Source: Pirellulales bacterium
Lineage (GTDB): Bacteria; Planctomycetota; Planctomycetia; Pirellulales; JAICIG01
Assembly (NCBI GenBank): GCA_035533075.1
Contig: DATLUO010000049.1
Location: 1 to 36,049 of the forward strand
Length of the DNA stretch: 36,049 nucleotides
Direction of reading: 5' to 3'
In this document: positions 8,518 to 19,424 of the stretch, piece after piece
How positions within the stretch are numbered: the first letter of the stretch is position 1
Layout: each line of letters opens with the position of its first letter
Notes under the pieces: generated by a model
The model's input: the letters and a program-made list of their open reading frames with translations, nothing else
The model's database searches: none
Told to the model about the DNA's origin: nothing
Program-made: the position numbers and the translations under genes

Positions 8518-10256
8518 ACGTCAACGGTTGGCAATCCCTGCAAGCCTGGAGCTGGCGCGCGACAGCCGCGCCGACGGCCAGCATCGATATTCACACGATC
8601 AATCTGCCGGCCGACTCGCTTCCCGAAGCCACAAGCCGGTTCGAGTCGCTCACCCGGCCGGGGATTCTGAGCGTGCCGCTGCCGCCGCCCCGCATCAAGG
8701 TCAAGCATTTTGTTTTTCCTGCGATCACGGAATTGCGAACTGTCCTGCCACCGCCGATGGCAGCGGCGCCGGAGCCGCCCATTCATGCCAGTCAATCTCG
8801 CAAAGCGACCCGCATCCACCCACCCAACGAGATCATCAAGCTCGAAGACCGCTTGTATTACACGTTGCAGCCGCCGCTGGAAGCGGTCATCGGCAGCCAG
8901 CTCCTTCATTTTCCGGTCCATCCCTATGCCTATCAGCTTGAAGGCGTGGCTTTTCTTTATCCGCGCTATGCGGCGATCCTGGCCGACGAAATGGGCCTGG
9001 GCAAGACGATGCAGGCCATCACGGCCATCCGCCTGCTGCTGCACGCCGGCGAGCTGCGCAGCGCGCTGATCGTGTGCCCCAAACCCTTGGTGACGAACTG
9101 GCAGCGCGAGTTCCATCAATGGGCGCCTGAAGTGCCGCTCGCGGTCATCGAAGGCGATCAGGCCAAGCGCCGCTGGCAGTGGCAATTGACGGAAAGCCCG
9201 GTCAAGATCGCCAACTACGAGCTGCTGCACCGCGACCGCGAGCTGCTCACCTCCGGGATACACTTCGACCTGGTGGTGCTCGACGAATCGCAACGCATCA
9301 AGAACCGATCGAGCACGACTTCGCAAATCGTGCGTTCGATCCCGCGCAGCCGCAACTGGGCGCTGACCGGCACGCCGGTGGAAAACAGTCCCGACGACCT
9401 GGTCGGGATTTTCGAGTTTCTTTCGCCCGGCTACCTCACGCCGCAGATGAAGCCCCGCCGCATGGGCAAGCTGGCCAGCGATTACATTCTGCGGCGCACC
9501 AAAGACAAGGTGCTCACCGAGCTGCCGCCCAAGATGTTCCGCGACGCCGACGTGACGCTCACGCCCGAACAGCGCGAGACGTATCGCCTGGCCGAAGAAG
9601 ACGGCGTGTTGCGGCTGACCGAAATGGGCGAAGGGGCGACGATTCAGCATGTTTTCGAGTTGGTGTTGCGGCTCAAGCAGATTTGCAATTTCGATCCGGC
9701 GACCGGTTCGAGCGCCAAGCTTGAGCGGTTGGCCGCCGACCTGGAAGAGATCGCGGCCAGCGGGCAAAAAGCGCTCGTCTTCAGCCAATGGGTGAAGACG
9801 CTCGACGTGCTGGGTCGGCGGCTGGCCGGCTTTCGCCCGTTGGCCTACCACGGCGGTGTGGCATCGCGGAAGCGCGACGACGTGATTCGTGAATTCAAAG
9901 AAGATCGCGAGCGTCCGTTGTTGTTGATCAGTTATGGGGCGGGCAGCGTGGGGCTGAACCTGCAGTTTGCCGAATACGTGTTCTTGTTTGATCGTTGGTG
10001 GAACCCGGCGGTCGAAGACCAGGCCATCAACCGCGTGCATCGCATCGGAGCGGCCGGCCCGGTGACGGTGACGCGCTTTCTGGCCCTCGAGACCATTGAG
10101 GAACGCATCAATCAAATCCTCGAAGAGAAGCGCGAAATCTTCGACACGATCTTTTCGGGCACCGAACCGCACAAGCACAGCGGCCTGTCGCGGCAAGAGA
10201 TTTTCGGGCTGTTCCAGCTCAAGTGCCCCAGCGGGCCGATCGAGCTGGCGGCGTAG
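8514..10256 (+). CDS. SNF2/RapA-family DEAD-like helicase
   Basis: A 580-residue SNF2-type double-stranded DNA translocase. Seen helicase motifs in order: motif I ILADEMGLGKTMQA (about residue 160), Ia LIVCPKPLVTNW, motif II as LVVLDESQ (DESQ instead of the more common DEAH/DEGH), motif III ALTGTPVEN, motif IV LVFSQW, motif V ISYGAGSVGLNLQFAEYVFLFDRWWNPA, and motif VI INRVHRIG. Length is that of a compact SNF2 core with a ~140-residue N-terminal extension and no extra C-terminal domain. It is coupled to the preceding gene by an ATGA overlap. Family proteins remodel protein-DNA complexes or RNA polymerase; the specific target is unknown. The position upstream of the origin cluster may be incidental. 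Confidence 0.93.
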   Translation: MNVNGWQSLQAWSWRATAAPTASIDIHTINLPADSLPEATSRFESLTRPGILSVPLPPPRIKVKHFVFPAITELRTVLPPPMAAAPEPPIHASQSRKATRIHPPNEIIKLEDRLYYTLQPPLEAVIGSQLLHFPVHPYAYQLEGVAFLYPRYAAILADEMGLGKTMQAITAIRLLLHAGELRSALIVCPKPLVTNWQREFHQWAPEVPLAVIEGDQAKRRWQWQLTESPVKIANYELLHRDRELLTSGIHFDLVVLDESQRIKNRSSTTSQIVRSIPRSRNWALTGTPVENSPDDLVGIFEFLSPGYLTPQMKPRRMGKLASDYILRRTKDKVLTELPPKMFRDADVTLTPEQRETYRLAEEDGVLRLTEMGEGATIQHVFELVLRLKQICNFDPATGSSAKLERLAADLEEIAASGQKALVFSQWVKTLDVLGRRLAGFRPLAYHGGVASRKRDDVIREFKEDRERPLLLISYGAGSVGLNLQFAEYVFLFDRWWNPAVEDQAINRVHRIGAAGPVTVTRFLALETIEERINQILEEKREIFDTIFSGTEPHKHSGLSRQEIFGLFQLKCPSGPIELAA

Positions 10257-10319
10257 CGGTTGGTCCATAGTATCCCGCAGTCGGTTGCCAGGAACCGAAA
10301 ATCCGCGTACCGTGCCGTA

Positions 10320-11270
10320 ATGCCCGCAACCGCCTTACTCAAACTCGCCGAACGGTTCCCGGTGATCGTGACGCTGGAATTGGCGGCCGTGGTCGTCACG
10401 CTTTGGTGGTGGTCGGGCGGCAATGTCGAACTGCTGACCGTCGATGCGCGAATCTGGCAAGGGCAAATCTGGCGGCTGGTCAGCGCGGCCTTGCCCCACT
10501 ACGACATGATCCACCTCGCCTTCAATCTGTCCTGTGTCGCGGTGTTCGGCAGTCGCGTCGAAGAGGTTTTTGGCCCGCTCGTCACCACCGCGTTGCTGCT
10601 GGTCTTCGCCGCCGGTTCGATGGTCGCCGATTACGACCTGGCCGACGGCGGCGTAGGTCTGTCGGGCGTCGCTTATGGACTGTTCGGCTTTCTGTGGGTG
10701 CTGGCCAAACGCGATCGGCGGTTCGCCGACGCCATCAGCCCGCAAACCACGCAATGGCTCGTCCTATGGCTGTTCTTGTGCATCGGCTTGACCTACACGG
10801 GCACATGGCGCGTGGCGAACGTGGCACACGCGGCCGGTGCCGGCTTCGGCGCGTTGGCGGGGCTGGTGATGGCGCCGCCCAGCGGCTATCGCAGACCACT
10901 CGCCGCCGCCGCGCTCGTCGCCGCTTTGGCCGCCGTGCTGGCCGCCGGCGCGTTCGCCCGTCCCTACATCAACTTTACCGGCGCCGCCGGACGGGAGTTG
11001 GACAAACTGGCCATCCAAGCCATCCAGCGCGGCGACAACCAAGCTGCGGCGGACTTGCTGGAACGGGCCGTCCGCTTGCGCCCAGCGCGATCGGAATGGT
11101 GGCACAATCTGGGAGTCGCCTACCACAGGCAAGGTCGCGACCGCGACGCCGCGCGGGCCTTTCGCCGTGCCTACGAGCTGAATCCGGCCGATTCCGAGGC
11201 CCGTGAGGCCGCCGAAGGGCTCGAAACCTCGGCGGCCATGGATGATCTCCTTCGCGAGCGGTCTCCTTGA
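10320..11270 (+). CDS. Rhomboid-family intramembrane serine protease with C-terminal TPR
   Basis: A 316-residue membrane protein. The first ~230 residues are a six-helix rhomboid core: the HxxxN-like loop MIHLAFNLSCVAVFGSRVEE, the catalytic serine in GVGLSGVAYGLFGF (GxSG), and the catalytic histidine in ANVAHAAGAGFGALAGL. The serine-histidine dyad is intact, so it should cleave transmembrane substrates in the cytoplasmic membrane. The last ~85 residues form a cytoplasmic TPR pair (GDNQAAADLLERAVRLRPA; WWHNLGVAYHRQGRDRDAARA), a common rhomboid fusion that may bind substrate or partner. The ATG at 10320 is preferred over an upstream TTG. It follows the helicase gene by 63 bases on the same strand. 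Confidence 0.92.
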   Translation: MPATALLKLAERFPVIVTLELAAVVVTLWWWSGGNVELLTVDARIWQGQIWRLVSAALPHYDMIHLAFNLSCVAVFGSRVEEVFGPLVTTALLLVFAAGSMVADYDLADGGVGLSGVAYGLFGFLWVLAKRDRRFADAISPQTTQWLVLWLFLCIGLTYTGTWRVANVAHAAGAGFGALAGLVMAPPSGYRRPLAAAALVAALAAVLAAGAFARPYINFTGAAGRELDKLAIQAIQRGDNQAAADLLERAVRLRPARSEWWHNLGVAYHRQGRDRDAARAFRRAYELNPADSEAREAAEGLETSAAMDDLLRERSP

Positions 11271-11442
11271 TTCATCTTTCTGACGGCCGGGGAAGGCCAT
11301 CCTCCGATCCTCGCTAGGCTGCCAACTGGCTGGGACCTTCAGCGAACAAAACAGGGCCGCGTATTTCTTGGCCTCCGTTGCTTCGGCTTGCTGGTGGCGA
11401 TTGTTGGGTTTAGACTCGAAGCGTCCTTTGATCGGATTTATC

Positions 11443-12114
11443 ATGCCCCAAGCCATGAGTACTGCCACTCCTCTGACTGTCGTTGATCTGGCCGAGCTTT
11501 TTGGCCCGATTCCGGCCTGGCGCATCCGCAGTGTTCCGGCGCCAGGAACCGCCACCGAGCAGGACGTGCTCGACATCGAGGCCCGTGAAGATTGCTTGTG
11601 TGAACTGGTCGACGGCGTGCTGGTGGAGAAAACCGTGGGATATGAAGAATCATGCCTGGCTATCGAGCTTGGCAGACTCATCGGTAATTTCGTCAAAAAA
11701 CACCGTTTGGGGCGCGTGTCGGGCGAAGGCGGCATGATGCGACTCTTTCCGGGACTCGTGCGGATTCCAGATGTCGCCTTCGCCGAGTGGAGCAAGTTTC
11801 CTAGCCGTGGCTACACAGGCAAACCACTGCCTGACCTGGTCCCCGACTTAGCGGTTGAAGTTTTGAGCAAAGGCAACACTGCCAAGGAAATGTCGCGGAA
11901 ACTTGACGACTACTTCGACGCTGGTGTGCGCCTCGTTTGGTTCGTGGAACCTCGCCAAAAAACCGTGCAGGTATTCACCAGCAAAGAATCGCACACCGTG
12001 CTCCACGAGCACGACACCCTGACAGGCGGCGACGTGTTGCCGGGTTTCGAAGTAGCCCTGAAAAAGCTGTTCGCCGAATGGCCCAGACCGCGGCAACGGA
12101 AGCCGAAGAAGTAG
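11443..12114 (+). CDS. Uma2 family (DUF820) PD-(D/E)XK endonuclease-like protein
   Basis: A 223-residue Uma2 family protein, a restriction-endonuclease-fold family that is greatly expanded in planctomycetes and cyanobacteria. Seen motifs: AREDCLCELVDGVLVEK (the ELVDG signature), RIPDVAFAEW with the catalytic-type Asp, and DLAVEVLSKGNTAKEMSRKLDDYFDAGVRLVWF with the ExxS/EVxS core. Start at the ATG at 11443 (MPQAM...), with a second ATG four codons later equally possible. It ends 4 bases before the cysteine desulfurase start, so the two are probably co-transcribed. Its biological role is unknown for the family in general. The residues needed for nuclease activity appear present. Confidence 0.92.
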   Translation: MPQAMSTATPLTVVDLAELFGPIPAWRIRSVPAPGTATEQDVLDIEAREDCLCELVDGVLVEKTVGYEESCLAIELGRLIGNFVKKHRLGRVSGEGGMMRLFPGLVRIPDVAFAEWSKFPSRGYTGKPLPDLVPDLAVEVLSKGNTAKEMSRKLDDYFDAGVRLVWFVEPRQKTVQVFTSKESHTVLHEHDTLTGGDVLPGFEVALKKLFAEWPRPRQRKPKK

Positions 12115-12118
12115 TGCC

Positions 12119-13330
12119 ATGTCCGACGCCCTCTATCTCGACAACAATGCCACCACGCCGCTCGCCGCCGAAGCCGTCGAAGCGATGGCCCGCGCGGCTC
12201 AAGAGTGCTGGGGAAATCCGTCGAGCCAGCACGCCTTCGGCCGCCGAGCACGACAGGTGCTGGAAGACGCCCGTGAAGCGATCGGCAGCTTGCTCGGCGC
12301 CGACCTGAACGGCTTTCCGCCCGATCGCGTCATCTTTACCAGCGGCGGAACGGAAGCCAACAACCTGACGATGTTCGGGCTGACCGCATCCCACGCTTCG
12401 CCAGGGCAGGTGATCATTTCCGAAATCGAGCATCCTTCCGTAGCGGGTCCGGCCGACATGCTCGCGAGCCAAGGTTGGCAGGTCGATAAACTGCCGGCCG
12501 CTCCCAGCGGCGAAGTGCTCGTCGACGAGCTGCATCGTCTGCTGCGGCCCGATACGCGCCTTATCTCGGTGATGCTTGCCAATAACGAAACCGGCGTTTT
12601 GCAACCGGTCGAGCGCATCGCACAAATCGCCGCCGAGGCGGGCGTGCCCGTTCATACCGATGCCGTACAGCCCGTCGGCAAGCTGCCGGTCAACTTCCGC
12701 CAGCTTGGCGTGGCGACGATGACCGCCACCGCGCACAAATTCCACGGGCCGATCGGCATCGGCGTGCTCGTCGTGCGGGCGGGTATTGATCTCAGGCCCA
12801 TGCTTTTCGGCGGCCATCAGCAAGAAGGTTTTCGACCAGGCACCGAGCCGGTGGTGTTGGCGGCGGGCATGCGCGCGGCGCTCGAAGGCTCGCATCGTGA
12901 AGGCGATCAGCGCCGCCGGCGCATGCAGTCGTTGCGAGATGAATTCGAAGGTTTGCTGCTCGCCGAGTTCCCCGGTCTGGTGATTCATGGACGCGACGCT
13001 GACCGCTTGCCGCACACCTCGCACGTCGCGTTTCCAGGCGTCGATGGGCAGGCGTTGGGCATGGCGTTGGATCTTGCCGGCATCGCGTGCTCGACCGGTT
13101 CGGCCTGCGCCAGCGGGTCGAGCAAGCCTTCGCCGATTCTCTTGGCGATGGGCGTCGCCGAAGGGCTGGCCCGGTCGAGTTTGCGATTCAGTTTCGGTGC
13201 GTCTTCGACCGCGGCGGAGATGCGGGAAGCGGCTCGACGTATCATCGCTACTTACAATGACTTGCGGCACCGGCGGCCGGCCGAAAAATTCGCCGCCACC
13301 CGTCGCGTGACAGCGGCAAATCCGCTATAA
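12119..13330 (+). CDS. Cysteine desulfurase (NifS/IscS class V aminotransferase)
   Basis: A 403-residue pyridoxal-phosphate enzyme that removes sulfur from cysteine for Fe-S clusters or thio-modification of tRNA. Seen motifs: LYLDNNATTPLA at the N-terminus, FTSGGTEANNL, VHTDAVQPVGKLPV, the PLP-lysine context TATAHKFHGPIGIG, FRPGTEPV, and the catalytic-cysteine loop ACSTGSACASGSSKPS near residue 325, with the long loop of the IscS/NifS group. It precedes dnaA, and a TATAAT box overlaps its stop codon. No iscU or suf genes are in the window, so it cannot be assigned to ISC, NIF or tRNA thiolation. Confidence 0.95.
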   Translation: MSDALYLDNNATTPLAAEAVEAMARAAQECWGNPSSQHAFGRRARQVLEDAREAIGSLLGADLNGFPPDRVIFTSGGTEANNLTMFGLTASHASPGQVIISEIEHPSVAGPADMLASQGWQVDKLPAAPSGEVLVDELHRLLRPDTRLISVMLANNETGVLQPVERIAQIAAEAGVPVHTDAVQPVGKLPVNFRQLGVATMTATAHKFHGPIGIGVLVVRAGIDLRPMLFGGHQQEGFRPGTEPVVLAAGMRAALEGSHREGDQRRRRMQSLRDEFEGLLLAEFPGLVIHGRDADRLPHTSHVAFPGVDGQALGMALDLAGIACSTGSACASGSSKPSPILLAMGVAEGLARSSLRFSFGASSTAAEMREAARRIIATYNDLRHRRPAEKFAATRRVTAANPL

Positions 13331-13331
13331 T
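13326..13331 (+). promoter_or_regulatory. Candidate -10 box of the dnaA promoter
   Basis: A perfect TATAAT overlaps the stop codon of the cysteine desulfurase gene, placing a start site near 13338, about 58 bases before the preferred dnaA start. No convincing -35 element is seen 16-18 bases upstream, so this is a weak call. Confidence 0.35.
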
Positions 13332-13395
13332 CAGCCGATTGGCAAGCAGGCGATTTTTTCAAGCGGGTGCGCGGCGGTTGAGGACGGAGCCGATT

Positions 13396-14610
13396 TTGAC
13401 AAACGGCGTTGTAATTCTTCCCCTGATCGGACATTGGACGAGCGAGACCGATCTCGCCACGCCCGAGGCGCCGGAGCGCGGCTTCGTGCTCGGCCCCGAA
13501 AATCGCTTGGCCGCCGGAACAATCCAAAGGCTGCTCGACATACAAACCCGAAGCGTCAGCGAGGCCGATAGCGCAGGCCAACAAACCCGAAGCTTCAGCG
13601 AGGCCGATAGCGCAGGCCAAGTCGGCGTTGCAGGCGACGCCCCTCACCCCAGCCCGGGGCACCCACTTGTGGGCCCGGAAGGAGAGGGTGTTTTGCGACA
13701 CCTCTCGCCCATCGTCATCCACGGTGTGCCGGGCACCGGCAAGTCGCATTTGGTACACGGCCTGGTCGCGGCCTGGAAGCGACGCCGTCCCGATGACACA
13801 GCGGTGTTGCTCACGGCCGCCGATTTCGCCCGGCAGTTTGCCGATGCGGTCGACAAACGGGCCGTCAGCGCGTGGCAGGCCGGCTTTCGCTCGGCCGATC
13901 TGTTTGTATTGGAAGATTTGCTGTACCTCTCGACCAAGCCGCCCGCGCAGGCCGAGTTGCTTCACGCGCTGGATGCATTGGCCGACCGTGGCAGTCTGGC
14001 GATCGTCACTTCGCGACTGGCGCCGCACGAGCTGTCGAACTTCCTTCCCGGCCTCATCAGCCGCCTGAGTGCCGGCTTGGTTGTGCCGCTGGCGCCGCCG
14101 GAGTTGGATACCCGCCGTCAGATTTTGTCGAGCTTGTGCGAAGCCCGAAGTCTCCATCTGGGCGACGGCGCGTTGCGGCTCTTGGCCCGTTCGCTTGCCT
14201 CGACAGCCCCCGAGTTATCGGGCGTGTTGGCCAACCTCGAGCTGGCTGCGAAATCGGCGGGCAAGCAAATCGACGACGCCTTCGTGGCGGCTTATCTAGG
14301 CCAGCGCGTGGCCGCGCGGCAACCGCCGTTGAGGGCCATCGCCTCGCACACCGCTCGCTACTTTGCTCTCCGCGTGGCCGAGTTGCGCAGCCCCTCGCGA
14401 CGCCGCGGCGTCGTGATGGCCCGCGACGTGGCGATGTATTTGGCCCGTCAGCTCACCGGCAAGAGCTTGAAGCAGATCGGCGAGTATTTCGGCGGCCGCG
14501 ATCACACCACCGTGCTCCACGGCTGTCGGAAGACTGAGGATCTGATGCGAACGGACGCGGCGACGTTCGACGCCGTGCTCGAACTGCGGCAAGGCCTGGC
14601 AACCGGGTGA
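13396..14610 (+). CDS. dnaA: Chromosomal replication initiator DnaA, short form lacking domain I
   Basis: About 404 residues if started at the TTG at 13396, which has AGGACGGAG as ribosome-binding site six bases upstream; no ATG is available. DnaA binds origin boxes and opens oriC. Seen features: the domain III opening FVLGPENRLA, Walker A HGVPGTGKSHLV, Walker B-like LFVLEDLLYL, box VII region ISRLSAGLVVPL, and the domain IV DNA-binding signature ending GGRDHTTVLHGCRK. The usual domain I/II (about 100 residues) is missing. Instead of about 20 residues between FVLGPENRLA and Walker A there are about 75, made of dispersed-repeat sequence translated in frame (two 13-residue units QTRS(V/F)SEADSAGQ, then a second element). 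dnaN, a DUF721 gene and gyrB follow, as at bacterial origins. Confidence 0.92.
   Translation: MTNGVVILPLIGHWTSETDLATPEAPERGFVLGPENRLAAGTIQRLLDIQTRSVSEADSAGQQTRSFSEADSAGQVGVAGDAPHPSPGHPLVGPEGEGVLRHLSPIVIHGVPGTGKSHLVHGLVAAWKRRRPDDTAVLLTAADFARQFADAVDKRAVSAWQAGFRSADLFVLEDLLYLSTKPPAQAELLHALDALADRGSLAIVTSRLAPHELSNFLPGLISRLSAGLVVPLAPPELDTRRQILSSLCEARSLHLGDGALRLLARSLASTAPELSGVLANLELAAKSAGKQIDDAFVAAYLGQRVAARQPPLRAIASHTARYFALRVAELRSPSRRRGVVMARDVAMYLARQLTGKSLKQIGEYFGGRDHTTVLHGCRKTEDLMRTDAATFDAVLELRQGLATG
13543..13619. repeat. Tandem 38-bp repeat units inside dnaA
   Basis: Two units at 13543-13580 and 13582-13619 begin CAAACCCGAAGC and end GATAGCGCAGGCCA, differing at one base. The period of 39 bases keeps the dnaA frame and encodes a 13-residue repeat. 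Immediately downstream, about 13639-13690, is a second repeat-like stretch (CCCTCACCCCAGCCC ... GGAAGGAGAGGGTG) of the imperfect-palindrome kind dispersed in many genomes. Confidence 0.8.
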
Positions 14611-15058
14611 ATGTCATGAATCACGAAGTTCAATATGTAAGGTGGGACCAGCGAGCTTGCGAGCGCCGGCCCACCGATAGCGACGTCGTTTATGGTGGGC
14701 CGGCGCTCGCAAGCTCGCTGGTCCCACCTTACGTGGAAAACCCGTTGCGCCACCGTTCACGCATGTCCGGCAAATCCGATTTGTCGACACCGACCAGCTT
14801 GGCCCTCAAAACGACTGTTTGACGCTAAACAATGGCTAACGCAACGCGAACAGCCCACGAACCGCTTTTGCACACCAGCCTAACAGCACCTAAATCCGCT
14901 TGTTGAAACGACCTGCAAACGCCCGCACCACGAAACTGACATTACCGCCTCGCGGATTACTGTTACTGCTGTAAAAGATATCTACCTAATCAATTACCCC
15001 GCTCCGCCCGCTCGTTGATTCGGGCCGGCCGACAAAGCACCAAGGAAGTGAAACCCCG
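14611..15058. other. Putative origin of replication region (dnaA-dnaN intergenic)
   Basis: The 448 bases between dnaA and dnaN are the classical place for oriC. Visible candidates are CGTGGAAAA at 14732-14740 (complement TTTTCCACG, two changes from a DnaA box), TTTTGCACA near 14865, and a relatively AT-rich stretch at about 14945-15000 including TGTAAAAGATATCTAC that could act as an unwinding element or dnaN promoter. No consensus TTATCCACA box was found, so the call rests mainly on gene order. The first part is filled by a large perfect inverted repeat. Confidence 0.45.
14637..14732. repeat. Perfect 39-bp inverted repeat (dispersed palindrome)
   Basis: The arms are 14637-14675 and 14694-14732, identical on opposite strands without a mismatch, separated by an 18-base loop. 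Each arm starts GTAAGGTGGGACCAGCGAGC and ends GCCGGCCCACC. Arms of this type look like a dispersed palindromic (REP-like or MITE-like) element rather than a terminator, since no T-run follows on either side. Confidence 0.95.
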
Positions 15059-16183
15059 ATGAAAGTCGTTTGTGATCGCGAAAAGCTTTTAGCCTCTTTT
15101 CAAACCGCCAGTGCTGCGGCCCCTGCCCGCAGTCCCAAGCCCATCTTGCAGAACGTCAAGTTCGAGGTCAGCGGCAGCGGCGAGACCATCGGCACGATGA
15201 TGGCCACCGACCTGGAAGTGGGCGTCCGCGTGAACTCGCCCGGCATCCACGTCGATGCGGAGGGGAGCGCCATTCTGCCTATCGCCCGCTTCGGTTCCAT
15301 CTTGCGTGAGTCGTCCGACGCCCAGTTGCGGCTGGAGACCGACGGGCAGGGCACGATTGTCCGCGGCGACCGTAGCGAGTTCCGCCTGCCTGCCGAGAAC
15401 CCCGATGAGTTTCCCGCCGTCGCTCAATTCAACGAATCGAAATACCACGAGTTGCCCGGCCGTCTGTTCCGCGAGATCATCCGCCGCACGGTGTTCGCCA
15501 CCGATGTGGAGAGCAGCCGCTACGCTTTGGGCGGCGTGCTGGTCGAGCTGACGGCCGACAAGATCACCGCCGTCGGCACCGATGGCCGCCGCCTGGCGAT
15601 GATGGAGGCCCCGGCCCGATCGGTGGGCGGGCACCTCACCGGCGACAACATGACGATCATTCCCACCCGCGCCATGCACTTCATCGAGCGGGCGTTGGCC
15701 GACGGCGAGGCCGAGGTGCAGATCGCCACGCGGGCCAACGACGTGCTGGTGAAGACGGCACGGGCCACGATCTATTCGCGGCTGGTCGAAGGTCGCTTTC
15801 CGAAATGGCGCGACGTGTTTCCGCGCCGTCCCGACGCCACCAAGATCGAGATGGTCGTTGGGCCGTTTTATTCCGCGGTACGGCAGGCGGCCATCGTCAC
15901 CGACGAAGAGAGCCGCGGCGTCGACTTCACCTTTGGCGACGGCAAGCTGGTGCTGGCCGGCCGTTCGGCGAGGGTCGGGCAGTCGCGCGTCGAGCTGCCG
16001 ATCGCCTACGACGGCAGCTCGATCACCATCACGCTCGATCCGCGTTACATGAACGATTTTTTGAAAGTGCTCGATCCCGAAAAGAATTTCACCTTGGAGT
16101 TGAAGGACGCCGAGAGTGCCGCGGTTTGCCATACCGACGACGGCTACGGCTACGTGATCATGCCGCTGGCGCGGGAAAGGTAG
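15059..16183 (+). CDS. dnaN: DNA polymerase III beta sliding clamp
   Basis: A 374-residue sliding clamp, the usual length (about 365-380). It forms the ring dimer that tethers polymerases to DNA. Seen features: MKVVCDREKLLASFQ at the start, PILQNVKFEVS, RYALGGVLVEL and TDGRRLAMME (clamp hydrophobic-pocket region), EGRFPKWRDVFP, and the family ending YVIMPLARER in which VIMPL forms part of the peptide-binding pocket. Ribosome-binding site AAGGAAG lies about 10 bases before the ATG. It sits between the putative oriC and the DUF721 gene, as in other dnaA-dnaN clusters; recF is absent from the cluster. Confidence 0.97.
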   Translation: MKVVCDREKLLASFQTASAAAPARSPKPILQNVKFEVSGSGETIGTMMATDLEVGVRVNSPGIHVDAEGSAILPIARFGSILRESSDAQLRLETDGQGTIVRGDRSEFRLPAENPDEFPAVAQFNESKYHELPGRLFREIIRRTVFATDVESSRYALGGVLVELTADKITAVGTDGRRLAMMEAPARSVGGHLTGDNMTIIPTRAMHFIERALADGEAEVQIATRANDVLVKTARATIYSRLVEGRFPKWRDVFPRRPDATKIEMVVGPFYSAVRQAAIVTDEESRGVDFTFGDGKLVLAGRSARVGQSRVELPIAYDGSSITITLDPRYMNDFLKVLDPEKNFTLELKDAESAAVCHTDDGYGYVIMPLARER

Positions 16184-16195
16184 GAGAGGCGGACT

Positions 16196-16305
16196 CTGTA
16201 GGGAACGGACTCCGTGCCGTTCCGTGAATCGAAAGTGGATCGCCGATTGGCAGGTCGCGGAACGGCACGGAGTCCGCGGAACGGCACGGAGTCCGTTCCC
16301 TACAG
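16196..16305. repeat. Palindromic repeat, 29-bp perfect arms, type TGTAGGGAACG
   Basis: The arms 16196-16224 and 16277-16305 are perfect reverse complements beginning CTGTAGGGAACGGACTCCG. A partial extra copy of the right arm lies at about 16257-16276. The element fills the gap between dnaN and the DUF721 gene. A related unit is at 19557-19601 in the left flanking repeat of the CRISPR island. Confidence 0.9.
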
Positions 16306-16319
16306 AAGAACCGTACCCG

Positions 16320-16646
16320 ATGACTTTCAAACCAAAACCAACCGGCCCGCGGCGGCCGCAAAAAGTGGGCGACGTGCTGGCCGAGTTGATGGCCCGCCGC
16401 GGCTACGCTCGCCAACAGGCCTCGGCCAACTACGATGCGGCCTGGCGCGAGGCGGCCGGCGAACTGCTGGCCCGGCAGACGCGCGTGGGCGTGGTGCGGC
16501 GCGGGGCGCTGGAAGTGACGGTGGCCAACTCGGTGTTGTTGCAAGAATTGACGTTTCAAAAACAAACCATCCTGGGGCGACTTTCCCGCCTGTTGCCCGA
16601 CGAGCGAATCGACAAGCTACGGCTGCGTGTCGGCCCGATCGAATGA
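16320..16646 (+). CDS. DUF721 / DciA-like replicative helicase loader candidate
   Basis: A 108-residue DUF721 protein. Family members include DciA, which helps load the replicative helicase DnaB in bacteria without DnaC or DnaI. Seen: QKVGDVLAELMARRGYARQQ, then AWREAAGELLARQTRVGVVR, GALEVTVANSVLLQELTFQK, and IDKLRLRVGPIE, which is the KH-like core of the family. The ATG at 16320 is chosen because upstream codons lie in the palindromic repeat. The position between dnaN and gyrB is typical for DciA genes. The role is inferred from family and position. Confidence 0.88.
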   Translation: MTFKPKPTGPRRPQKVGDVLAELMARRGYARQQASANYDAAWREAAGELLARQTRVGVVRRGALEVTVANSVLLQELTFQKQTILGRLSRLLPDERIDKLRLRVGPIE

Positions 16647-19247
<2,601 letters not shown>

Positions 19248-19274
19248 GGTCGGACGGCCGAAAGGATTCGGTAC

Positions 19275-19424
19275 ATGCAGATCAACGCGGAGCACTATTT
19301 CAATGCGTCGATCGAGCGAATTCATCAAGCTCGGCGTCTGTATCGCGCTGGCGATAGCTACGCGTTTTCGATGTACGCGTCCGGCTTGGCAGTAGAGTGC
19401 ATCCTCAGGGCTTTTCGGTGGAGG
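19275..19424 (+). pseudogene. Truncated HEPN-like gene, N-terminal fragment
   Basis: Directly after gyrB, a frame begins MQINAEHYFNASIERIHQ and continues with ARRLYRAGDSYAFSMYASGLAVE, ILRAFRW. This is the opening helix pair of HEPN-domain proteins (AxxxYxxxxYAxAxYxxGLAxE-type). After about 50 residues the frame runs into the flanking direct repeat and becomes antisense repeat sequence, so the rest of the gene is lost. HEPN proteins are often RNases or nucleotidyltransferase partners in toxin and defence systems. The family call comes from the pattern only. Confidence 0.5.

Noticed and set aside
8127-10268. Long minus-strand frame of 713 codons
   Set aside because: Antisense to the SNF2 helicase, which shows every helicase motif.
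14611-15058. A DnaA-box cluster as proof of oriC
   Set aside because: Only two weak box-like sites are seen, so the origin is kept as a position-based suggestion, not a demonstrated one.
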